Source: Bordetella petrii
GTDB taxonomy: Bacteria > Pseudomonadota > Gammaproteobacteria > Burkholderiales > Burkholderiaceae_B
Direction of reading: 5' to 3'
Assembly (NCBI RefSeq): GCF_000067205.1
Contig: NC_010170.1
Location: forward strand, 2,666,001-2,730,000
DNA length: 64,000 nt
Shown: positions 16,966 to 23,949 of the stretch, piece by piece
How the letters are laid out: the number at the start of each line of letters is the position of its first letter
How positions within the stretch are numbered: position 1 is the stretch's first letter
Made by a program: the position numbers and the translations under genes
Notes under the pieces: model-generated
Told to the model about the DNA's origin: nothing
Database searches by the model: none
Seen by the model: only the letters and a program-made list of their open reading frames with translations

Positions 16966-16994
16966 GCCTGGTCCGTTCTTGAAGGAAGCTGCAA

Positions 16995-17786
16995 ATGCTG
17001 CAAACGCTGGAAGTCGCGTACGGCCCCCAGACCGCGGTGGTCTGGCTGGCCAGGCCCGAGGTGCGCAACGCGCTGGACGCGCGCCTGATTGCCGAGCTGA
17101 CCGAAACCTTCATGACCCTGGGCGACGACCGCGAAGTGCGAGCCATCGTCCTGGCCGGGCGCGGCAAGGCTTTCTGCGCGGGCGCCGACCTGAACGCCAT
17201 GCGCCACAGCGCCCAGGCCGGCGAAGCCGACAACCGCGCCGACGCGCTGGCCATGGCCACGCTGCTGCATACCGTCCACACCTGCCCGAAGCCCACCATC
17301 GCGCGGGTGCATGGCGCCTGCATGGCGGGTGGCATGGGGCTGGCGGCGGCGTGCGATATTGCGGTGGCGGCCCGCGAGGCGCGCTTCGCCCTGACCGAGA
17401 CCCGGCTGGGGCTGATACCGGCCATGATCTCGCCGTACGTGCTGCGGGCCATCGGACCGCGCGCGGCGAGCCGCTGGTTCCTGAGCGCCGAAGTCTTCGA
17501 GGCCGCCGAGGCATGGCGCATGGGCCTGGTGCACGAATTGTGTGAGACCGATGAACTGGATGCCCGCATCAATGAACTGCTGGGGCATTTCATGCTGGCC
17601 TCGCCGCACGCGCTGGCGGAATCGAAACGTCTGATCCGCGAGCTTGCGGGCCGGGCCATCGATGCGGAGGTATTGGAAGATACCGCCGCCCGCCTCGCCG
17701 CGCAGCGCGCGACCGAGGACGGGCGCGAAGGGATTGCTGCGTTCCTGGAAAAACGCGCGCCGCGCTGGGTGCCGCGGGAAGAATAG
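16995..17786 (+). CDS. Enoyl-CoA hydratase/isomerase, LiuC (methylglutaconyl-CoA hydratase)-like
   Basis: Crotonase-fold enzyme of 263 aa. The oxyanion-hole segments GKAFCAGADLNAM and VHGACMAGGMGLAAACDIA are present. The second catalytic Glu is kept (FALTETRLGLIPA), whereas the position of the first catalytic Glu in classical hydratases is Gly here. The LGLIPAMISPYVLRAIG stretch resembles 3-methylglutaconyl-CoA hydratases of leucine/terpenoid breakdown. AAGGAA precedes the start. It lies 29 bp after dctM, so it is probably in the TRAP operon and may act on the imported acid after CoA activation. Confidence 0.82.
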   Translation: MLQTLEVAYGPQTAVVWLARPEVRNALDARLIAELTETFMTLGDDREVRAIVLAGRGKAFCAGADLNAMRHSAQAGEADNRADALAMATLLHTVHTCPKPTIARVHGACMAGGMGLAAACDIAVAAREARFALTETRLGLIPAMISPYVLRAIGPRAASRWFLSAEVFEAAEAWRMGLVHELCETDELDARINELLGHFMLASPHALAESKRLIRELAGRAIDAEVLEDTAARLAAQRATEDGREGIAAFLEKRAPRWVPREE

Positions 17787-17819
17787 GCGCCCGGGCGTCA
17801 GACACCCGGGTACACCTGG

Positions 17820-18812
17820 TTAATGATGGTGTTCGTCGATGACCAGGTGCGCCATGCCCGGCTCGGTGGCCAGGCCCACTTTCTTGCCAACGGGCAGGGT
17901 TGCCTTGGTGTCGATGTGCCCGTACGGCAGGCCCGTGACCACCGGCACCTTGACCGTGCGGCGCAGCCACTTCAGCACTTCGGGCATGTCGTAGCCGGCG
18001 TCGTGCGGCGCGAGCCGGTAGTTGGTGAAGTAGCCCAGCACGATGGCCTTCTGGCGTTGCAGCACGCCTGCCTGCCATAGCTGCGCCAGCATGCGCTCGA
18101 CGCGGTACGGGTGCTCGGCCACGTCTTCCAGGAACAGAATGCCGCCGCGCACGCGTGGCATGTACGGCGTGCCCAGCAACGACACCAGCGTGGCCAGGTT
18201 GCCGCCCCACAGGATGCCCCGGCAATCCACCGGATCGGCGTCGGGCGTCTCGAAGCTCAGGATCTCAAGCTCGCCGCGCATCAGCTCGCCGAACAGCGCG
18301 GCGGTCAGGTCGTCGACCTGGTCGCCGCCGAAATCGGCCACCGCCGTCGCGCCCGAATAGCTGACGGCCCCGGTCTGCGCCAGAAGCGCCAGGTTGAACG
18401 CGGTGAAATCGCTCATGCCCACAAAGCGTTTGCCGCTGTCGGCCATGGCGCGCCAATCGATGTCGGGCAGCAGGCGGCTCAGGCCGTAGCCGCCGCGCGT
18501 GACCATGACGATGGGGTGCTTTTGGCGGATGGCGCGCGCCAGACCGGCCAGGCGCTGCTTTTCGGTACCCGCGAAGCGCTGCCGCACCGCCAGCGCGGCG
18601 CGGTCGACCGTGGTCTTGAAGCCCTCTTGCGCCAGCCGCTGGCAGGCGCGCTGCACGGTAGCCGGGTCGCGCACAGCCGACGATGGCGAAATCAGGTAGA
18701 TGCCGCCGGCGGCGGGCGGCTGGCCGTGATCATGGCCGTGATGGTCATGGTCGCAGTCGTCGGCGCAGACATGGCCATGCTGCCCATGCGCGGGGCGATG
18801 CGGGGTGTTCAT
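17820..18812 (-). CDS. ldcA: LD-carboxypeptidase (muramoyltetrapeptide carboxypeptidase) with His-rich N-terminus
   Basis: Serine peptidase (S66) that removes the terminal D-Ala from murein tetrapeptides during cell-wall recycling. The start at 18812 overlaps tadA by 4 nt. The predicted triad is Ser134 (VGMSDFTAFN), Glu229 (LFLEDVAEHPYRVERML) and His299 (GLPYGHIDTKATLPVG). Oddly, residues 5-29 are packed with His, Asp and Cys (HGQHGHVCADDCDHDHHGHD), and the protein ends EHHH. This looks like a metal-binding extension not usual in LdcA. Length 330 aa; no signal peptide. Confidence 0.85.
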   Translation of the reverse strand: MNTPHRPAHGQHGHVCADDCDHDHHGHDHGQPPAAGGIYLISPSSAVRDPATVQRACQRLAQEGFKTTVDRAALAVRQRFAGTEKQRLAGLARAIRQKHPIVMVTRGGYGLSRLLPDIDWRAMADSGKRFVGMSDFTAFNLALLAQTGAVSYSGATAVADFGGDQVDDLTAALFGELMRGELEILSFETPDADPVDCRGILWGGNLATLVSLLGTPYMPRVRGGILFLEDVAEHPYRVERMLAQLWQAGVLQRQKAIVLGYFTNYRLAPHDAGYDMPEVLKWLRRTVKVPVVTGLPYGHIDTKATLPVGKKVGLATEPGMAHLVIDEHHH

Positions 18813-19318
18813 GTGGGGGATTCCTTGGCGCGGCGCGCGCGGAAGAACTGCCGCAGCAGATTGCCGCAGGGTTCGGCCAGCACGCCGCCGGTGATGGTGG
18901 TTTGATGATTGAGCCGCACGACCGCGCCCACGTCGAGCACGCTGCCGCAGGCGCCGGTCTTGGGATCGGCGGCGCCGTAGACGACCCGCGCCAGCCGCGC
19001 GTGCAGCATGGCGCCGATGCACATGACGCAGGGTTCCAGCGTGACGTACAGGCTGACGCCCGGCAACCGGTAATTGCCCAGGCGCCGCGCGGCGGCGCGC
19101 AACGCCACGATCTCGGCGTGCGCGGTGGGATCGCTGTCGGTGATGGTGCGGTTGTAGCCGGCGCCCAGCACCTGCCCCTGCGCATCGACCACCACGGCCC
19201 CGACCGGCACTTCGCCGGCCTGCCAGGCGGCTTCGGCCTGTTGCAGCGCCAGGGCGATGAAGTCGGCGTCGCCGGGCTGCGGCGCAGCCGGCAGCGGCGC
19301 CATGCCGGCGTCAGCCAC
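18809..19318 (-). CDS. tadA: tRNA-specific adenosine(34) deaminase
   Basis: Zinc deaminase converting A34 to inosine in tRNA-Arg(ACG). The active site is complete: His67-Ala-Glu69 (DPTAHAEIVAL) and PCVMC with Cys97 and Cys100. The downstream VYGAADPKTGACGS matches TadA rather than generic CMP deaminases. The length is 169 aa. The start overlaps the preceding HAD gene by 8 nt and the stop overlaps ldcA, so the three genes form one leftward operon. Confidence 0.93.
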   Translation of the reverse strand: MADAGMAPLPAAPQPGDADFIALALQQAEAAWQAGEVPVGAVVVDAQGQVLGAGYNRTITDSDPTAHAEIVALRAAARRLGNYRLPGVSLYVTLEPCVMCIGAMLHARLARVVYGAADPKTGACGSVLDVGAVVRLNHQTTITGGVLAEPCGNLLRQFFRARRAKESPT

Positions 19319-20159
19319 GGTACACCCGCGACTTCAGCGCGATGCGCCCGGCCAGGCTGGTGACGGCCTCTTCAAGCCACTGGTACAGCTCGGCGTCTTC
19401 GTCGTAGCGCGCCTGGTTCAGGTTGGACACCCGGCCTTCCTCGATGAAGCCCCAGGCCCGGCTGCGCTTGTCGCGGTGCTTCGGATCCCAGACGCCGAAG
19501 GCGAAGCCGCCGGCGCGGCGGATCAGCGAAAAACACGGAATATCGGTATAGCCGTCGCCCACGAAGACCATCTGGTCGAACGGCACGCGCAGGCGGTCTT
19601 CGGGTACCTTGCGGTTGACCTCGAACGGCTTGTTGCGGAACTCGCGCCCGATAATGCCCTTCTGGATGTGGAACAGGTAGCGGGTCTTGTCGGTGAAGCT
19701 GACCAGCCGGCGCGGAAACGCGATGCCGCCGTCAGGGCCATAAACGAATTCGGACGACCAGATCTCGGTGAATTCGTGCGCGATGGGCGTGGCCCGCACC
19801 ACGTCGCCGATGCCGCTGGAAATCAGGTAGAACTCGAGCTGCACCTGGGGATGCTCGGCCCGCACCGCGGCGCGCAGCCGCTGAAACAGCGTGGGCACGC
19901 CGTCGTGCAGTGGCAGGCTGGCGCCCCACTGGGCGAGGCGCTGCTGTGTGATGAGCCCGTGCGCGCCACTGCGCGAGAGTTCGATCATCTGGTACAGGTA
20001 GGCCGGAACCGGGTCCCAGTCGTGGTCGGACAGCAGCGGGCCGACCTTGTCTTTCCAGAAGGCGGCCGTATCCACCCCCATACTGTCCAGGAAGCCGGAC
20101 GTGCTGTCGGGGGCCAGCGTGTCGTCGAAGTCGAATATCAGGGCGATGACGTCGGACAT
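19311..20159 (-). CDS. HAD-family phosphatase
   Basis: Haloacid dehalogenase-type hydrolase with motif I DFDDTLAP (nucleophile Asp10, general acid Asp12) and the late motif FVGDGYTDIPCFSLI carrying the metal-binding acidic residues. Domain order and the 282-aa length resemble HAD-IB phosphoserine-phosphatase-like proteins, but the middle cap region (LYQMIELSRSGAHGL) is not recognised. The substrate is unknown. First gene of the HAD-tadA-ldcA operon. Confidence 0.8.
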   Translation of the reverse strand: MSDVIALIFDFDDTLAPDSTSGFLDSMGVDTAAFWKDKVGPLLSDHDWDPVPAYLYQMIELSRSGAHGLITQQRLAQWGASLPLHDGVPTLFQRLRAAVRAEHPQVQLEFYLISSGIGDVVRATPIAHEFTEIWSSEFVYGPDGGIAFPRRLVSFTDKTRYLFHIQKGIIGREFRNKPFEVNRKVPEDRLRVPFDQMVFVGDGYTDIPCFSLIRRAGGFAFGVWDPKHRDKRSRAWGFIEEGRVSNLNQARYDEDAELYQWLEEAVTSLAGRIALKSRVYRG

Positions 20160-20201
20160 GAATGCAGCGCAAAGTCGTCGATAGGCGACATTTTGCCTGA
20201 T

Positions 20202-20229
20202 TGCGGCCGCGGACGTTGCCGCGGCCGCA
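20202..20229 (-). terminator. GC hairpin between the small secreted protein gene and the HAD operon
   Basis: Perfect 11-bp stem (TGCGGCCGCGG / CCGCGGCCGCA) with an ACGTTG loop, starting 16 bp after the stop of the 176-aa gene. No clear U-tract follows on the minus strand, so termination may need Rho or be partial. Confidence 0.45.
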
Positions 20230-20244
20230 GTCCGGCCCGCCGCC

Positions 20245-20775
20245 CTAGCGCACCGGCACGGGTGTGGCGGGCATGCCCGGAGCCGTCGTGCCAGGCGCGG
20301 CGCCCGGCGGCACGGGGGCCGGCGGCACGGCGCCGGGCATCGCCCCGGGAGCCGTCGTGGCCGGCACGGCGCCCGAAGGCTGCGCCGGCACGGGAATTAC
20401 TGTCTCGCGCAACACGCCGCCGCTTTCAACGCTGCCCTGCACGCTGGTGGGCGACGACATCTGGCGCAGGCAATCTTCGCGCTGGCCTTGTGGCAGCTTG
20501 TTGCATCGGGCCGTGGCATTGGCGTCGTAGTTGGCCGACTGGCCGTTATCCAGGCGCTTGCGCTGTGCTTCTTCGCGCGCCGCGCCGGCTTCGCGCAGGC
20601 AGGTGGCGCGGTCCTGGTTGGTCTGGCCGCTGTTGCAGCGCTGCACATCGGATTGGTACTGCGCCTCGATGGAGCCGGACGCCGCCGCGCCGGCTGCCTG
20701 GGCGGCCGGCATGCCGGCCACGCCCGCGCCCAATGCCAGGGCGCAGTACAGTTTTTGCATACGTCGCATGTTCAT
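20245..20775 (-). CDS. Small exported protein with duplicated Cys motif and Pro/Ala tail
   Basis: Unrecognised 176-aa protein. The start is fixed by AAGGAG 6 nt upstream. A signal peptide (LYCALALGAGVAGMPAAQA) is followed by two copies of a C-N-x(9-12)-C-L-R motif: CNSGQTNQDRATCLREA and CNKLPQGQREDCLRQM. Each pair of cysteines is likely to form a disulfide in the periplasm. The last ~60 residues are Pro/Ala/Gly/Thr-rich (APGAMPGAVPPAPVPPGAAP) and look disordered, perhaps wall- or envelope-spanning. Similar short proteins seem common in Bordetella and Achromobacter, but no function is known to me. Confidence 0.75.
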   Translation of the reverse strand: MNMRRMQKLYCALALGAGVAGMPAAQAAGAAASGSIEAQYQSDVQRCNSGQTNQDRATCLREAGAAREEAQRKRLDNGQSANYDANATARCNKLPQGQREDCLRQMSSPTSVQGSVESGGVLRETVIPVPAQPSGAVPATTAPGAMPGAVPPAPVPPGAAPGTTAPGMPATPVPVR

Positions 20776-20860
20776 CTTCCGCTCCTTGTTGCTGTGCCGC
20801 GCCAGGCGCGGCCGTTTATTTACGGTACGGGAAAGACGATGCCGATGGCGAATGCAGATG

Positions 20861-21232
20861 TTACAAATCCGTCCGACCGTAACGGGTGCGGGGCGACGTA
20901 GCGGTCGGATACGATTCGCCGCGCTGGCGGCGGCCGCGATAGACCGCGGCGCGGATCAGCAGCATGGCGGTAACGGGCGAGGTAATGAACAGCAGCAGCG
21001 TGATAAGCACCTCATGCACCACCGGCCGTTGCTGCACGGCCGAGAACACCAGCATCGACGCCACCAGCACGCAGCCCGCGCCCAGGGTGTTGCCCAGGGT
21101 GGGCGCATGGATGCGGCAGAAGAAATTGTTGAAGCGCAGCAGGCCAGCCGAGCCGACCAGCGCCAGCAGGCCGCCCGCCACCAGCAGGATGCTGGCCGGA
21201 ATGCCCGCCCACAGAGGGATGTCGGCGCTCAT
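20861..21232 (-). CDS. mrpG: Mrp-type Na+(K+)/H+ antiporter subunit G
   Basis: Small membrane subunit (123 aa, three hydrophobic segments) of the multi-subunit cation/proton antiporter. Recognised by LRFNNFFCRIHAPTLGNTLGAG and the ITSPVTAMLLIRAA segment typical of MnhG/PhaG. The C-terminal tail (RRQRGESYPTATS) is polar. The gene starts with a 4-nt overlap into mrpF and is the last of the operon. Confidence 0.92.
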   Translation of the reverse strand: MSADIPLWAGIPASILLVAGGLLALVGSAGLLRFNNFFCRIHAPTLGNTLGAGCVLVASMLVFSAVQQRPVVHEVLITLLLFITSPVTAMLLIRAAVYRGRRQRGESYPTATSPRTRYGRTDL

Positions 21233-21510
21233 GGTTCGATGACCTCGCCGCGCAACAGGAACTTGGCCATGGCCGTCGCGCCTACGAACCCGAACAGCGC
21301 GATCAGCAGCGCCACGTCGAAATACACGGACGTGCCGGACCGCACGCCGAAGGCCAGCATGGCCAGCATGCCATTGATGTAGAGCGAATCGAGCGCCAGT
21401 ACGCGGTCTTGCGCGGTCGGCCCGCGCACCAGCCGCACGGTGCCGCAGGCCATGCCCAGCACAAAGCAGAGCAAGGCGAACGACGCGGCCCAGTACAAGA
21501 CGAGGTTCAT
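21229..21510 (-). CDS. mrpF: Mrp-type antiporter subunit F
   Basis: 93-aa membrane protein with three hydrophobic segments and the family core VRLVRGPTAQDRVLALDSLY, whose conserved Asp lies in the region implicated in ion transport. It ends FVGATAMAKFLLRGEVIEP. The start at 21510 overlaps the mrpE stop by 4 nt and its stop overlaps mrpG by 4 nt. Confidence 0.92.
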   Translation of the reverse strand: MNLVLYWAASFALLCFVLGMACGTVRLVRGPTAQDRVLALDSLYINGMLAMLAFGVRSGTSVYFDVALLIALFGFVGATAMAKFLLRGEVIEP

Positions 21511-21983
21511 TCGAAGATCTCCTTCAGGGTGCGCTCGTAGCGCTGCTTGATCAGGTCGATCCAGGCCTGTTCGTTTTCGAGGTCGAGCACGTGCAGCGTC
21601 AGTAAATCGTCGGACACGTCGACCCATACGGTGCCGGGCGTGTATGTGAGGATGCAGCCCAGTAGCGCGCGCGCATGCGGGTCGTGCAGGTCGAGCGGAA
21701 CATGCACGTAGCCCGGCGAAAAATCGCGCCGGAAATCGATGATCAGCCGCCCTACCGCGATATTCGATCGCACGATGTCGACCGCCACGCGCCAGAGCAG
21801 GCCCGGCAACAGCCACAGCTTGTGCGGCCGGCTGCGCAGCGGCCGCAGGCGGCTGGACGCGAATCCCAGCCAGAGCGCCAGGGCCAGCCCCAGCACCGCC
21901 TGCCCGGCGGATAACGATTCGTTGAGCACCAGCCATAAGACCAGCAGCACCGCGGGCAACAGCAGCAGATAGGCGCGCCGCAT
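21507..21983 (-). CDS. mrpE: Mrp-type antiporter subunit E
   Basis: 158-aa subunit with an N-terminal pair of membrane helices (YLLLLPAVLLVLWLVL, then GLALALWLGFASS) and a cytoplasmic domain bearing LGCILTYTPGTVWVDV, the MnhE signature. The start at 21983 shares one base with the mrpD stop (TAATG). The frame is open further upstream but inside mrpD. Confidence 0.92.
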   Translation of the reverse strand: MRRAYLLLLPAVLLVLWLVLNESLSAGQAVLGLALALWLGFASSRLRPLRSRPHKLWLLPGLLWRVAVDIVRSNIAVGRLIIDFRRDFSPGYVHVPLDLHDPHARALLGCILTYTPGTVWVDVSDDLLTLHVLDLENEQAWIDLIKQRYERTLKEIFE

Positions 21984-23608
21984 TATCGTGCCTCCAGGGT
22001 ACGGGCCGTGTCGGCCGACAGCACGGCGTCGATGTACAGGGCCGGCTGGTCGAGCGTGCGCGCGGCTTCGTCGAGGTAGGTGGACACCGGCCCTGCCCCG
22101 GCCGCCAGGCCCACGCACAGCAGGATCAGCACGGCCACGGGGCCGGCCTCGCTGATGCGCAGTCGCGGCGTGCTGCGCTCGTCGGCGCTCCAGAAGATGC
22201 GGATGCCGGCCCGGCCGAATGCCACAATGCCCGCCAGGCCCGACACCAGTACCGCCGCCACGAGAATCCAGGCGTCAGCCGGCTGCGCCGACGCATTGGC
22301 GGCGCTGACCGCCGCGGACAGCAGCGAGAACTTGGCCACGAAGCCCGACAGCGGCGGCAGGCCGGTCACCAGCAAGGCGCAGGCCACGAAGGCCAGCCCC
22401 AGAAAAGCCATGGCGGCGGGAATGGCCACGCCCACCACGTCATCGGAACGATTGGGCGTTTCGGGGTCGTCGAGGTCGAACATGTCCATGGTGACCGCCA
22501 GCACATTCGCGCCGAACGTGCGGGTACGCTCGACCAGCTCGACCAGCAGGAAGAAGGCGCCGGTGGTAAGCACCGAACTGAGCAGGTAGAACAGCGCCGG
22601 CCCGGTCAGGGTGACGCCGGGCATGCCCAGCGCCGTGAGCAGCGTGCCGGCCGAGATGATGACGCAATAGCCCACCATCTGTTCGAGCTGCTGCGTGGCC
22701 AGCAGGCCGACGGCGCCGAACACCAGCGTGCCCAGCCCGGCGGCGAACATCCAGTCGAGGCTGAAAGCCGCCGGCGCGCCGGTGGGCAGCAGCAGCGACC
22801 CAATGCGCAGCAAGGCGTAAATGCCGACCTTGGTCATGATGGAGAACACCGCCGCCACCGGCGCGCTGGCCGACCCGTAGCCGCGCACCAGCCAGAAGTT
22901 CAGCGGCCAGGCGCCCGCCTTGACCAGGAAGGCCAGCCCCAGCACCGCGGCGCCGGCTTCGAACAGCAGGCGCTCGCTGCCGTGCAGCGTGCCCGCGCGC
23001 ACGGCCAGGTCGGCCAGGTTCAGGGTGCCGGTCACGCCATAGATGAGCGCAATGCTGATCAGCAGCAGGAACGACGCCACCAGGTTGACGGCAATGTAAT
23101 GCAACCCCGCGCCGACCCGCGCCACGCCGGAACCGTGCAGCAGCAACCCATACGACGCGGCCAGCAGCACTTCGAAGAACACGAACAGATTGAACAGGTC
23201 GCCCGTGAGGAAGGCGCCGTTCAGGCCCATGAGCAGGAACTGGAACAGCGGATGGAAATGCACGCCCAGGCGATCCCAGCGGGCCAGCGCGTAGATCAGC
23301 GCGGCCAGGCCCAGCACCGCGTTGAGCGCCAGCATGATGGCCGACAGGCGATCGACCACCAGCACGATGCCGAACGGCGCGGGCCAGTCGCCCGGCAAAT
23401 AGACGCCGACGCCCGATGGCCAGTGCCCCCCTGCCCCGGCCGCCAGCGCCAGCAGCGCGACCGCGGCCGCCAGTTGGGCCAGCCCCGAGGCCACCGCGAT
23501 GCCGGCCCGCACGCCGCGGCGGGTGTCGCCCAGCAGCAGCATCGCCGCGCCGGCGAGCAGCGGCACCGCGATGGGATACATGGGCGCATGTTGCAGCCAA
23601 TCGATCAA
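21983..23608 (-). CDS. mrpD: Mrp-type antiporter subunit D
   Basis: 541-aa polytopic membrane protein homologous to the antiporter-like subunits of complex I (NuoM/NuoN). The proton-antiporter core shows FLLMGLNGAFLTGDLFNLFVFFEVLLAASYGLL (first part of TM4-5, with the key Glu), and VKAGAWPLNFWLVRGYGSASAPVAA with the conserved Lys. Overlaps mrpC by 4 nt. Confidence 0.93.
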   Translation of the reverse strand: MIDWLQHAPMYPIAVPLLAGAAMLLLGDTRRGVRAGIAVASGLAQLAAAVALLALAAGAGGHWPSGVGVYLPGDWPAPFGIVLVVDRLSAIMLALNAVLGLAALIYALARWDRLGVHFHPLFQFLLMGLNGAFLTGDLFNLFVFFEVLLAASYGLLLHGSGVARVGAGLHYIAVNLVASFLLLISIALIYGVTGTLNLADLAVRAGTLHGSERLLFEAGAAVLGLAFLVKAGAWPLNFWLVRGYGSASAPVAAVFSIMTKVGIYALLRIGSLLLPTGAPAAFSLDWMFAAGLGTLVFGAVGLLATQQLEQMVGYCVIISAGTLLTALGMPGVTLTGPALFYLLSSVLTTGAFFLLVELVERTRTFGANVLAVTMDMFDLDDPETPNRSDDVVGVAIPAAMAFLGLAFVACALLVTGLPPLSGFVAKFSLLSAAVSAANASAQPADAWILVAAVLVSGLAGIVAFGRAGIRIFWSADERSTPRLRISEAGPVAVLILLCVGLAAGAGPVSTYLDEAARTLDQPALYIDAVLSADTARTLEAR

Positions 23609-23949
23609 GATTCGGACTCCCTGCCATCGACGTGATCAGTGCCGGTAAGGCCGCGCGAGGCCAGCAGCACCACCAGGAACAGCGCGGTGGTGGCAAAGCC
23701 GATGACGATGGCGGTAAGCACCAGCGCCTGTGGCAACGGATCGGCCAGCGTGGACGGGTCGGGCGCGACCGCCGGGTCGACAACCGGAGGGCGGCCGACC
23801 GTCAGGCGGCCCATGCCGAAAATGAAGAGGTTGACGGCGTACGACACCAGTGTCAGCCCCATGATGACCTGGAACGTGCGCGGGCGCAGGATCAGCCACA
23901 CGCCCGACCCGGCCAGCACGCCAATGGCGGCGGCGTATATCAGTTCCAT
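23605..23949 (-). CDS. mrpC: Mrp-type antiporter subunit C
   Basis: 114-aa NuoK-like subunit with three hydrophobic segments (ELIYAAAIGVLAGSGVWLI, VIMGLTLVSYAVNLFIF, ALVLTAIVIGFATTALFLVV). The loop of the type GRPPVVDPAVAPDPSTLADPLPQ before the third segment is characteristic of MnhC/PhaC. The start at 23949 shares one base with the mrpA stop. Confidence 0.92.
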   Translation of the reverse strand: MELIYAAAIGVLAGSGVWLILRPRTFQVIMGLTLVSYAVNLFIFGMGRLTVGRPPVVDPAVAPDPSTLADPLPQALVLTAIVIGFATTALFLVVLLASRGLTGTDHVDGRESES

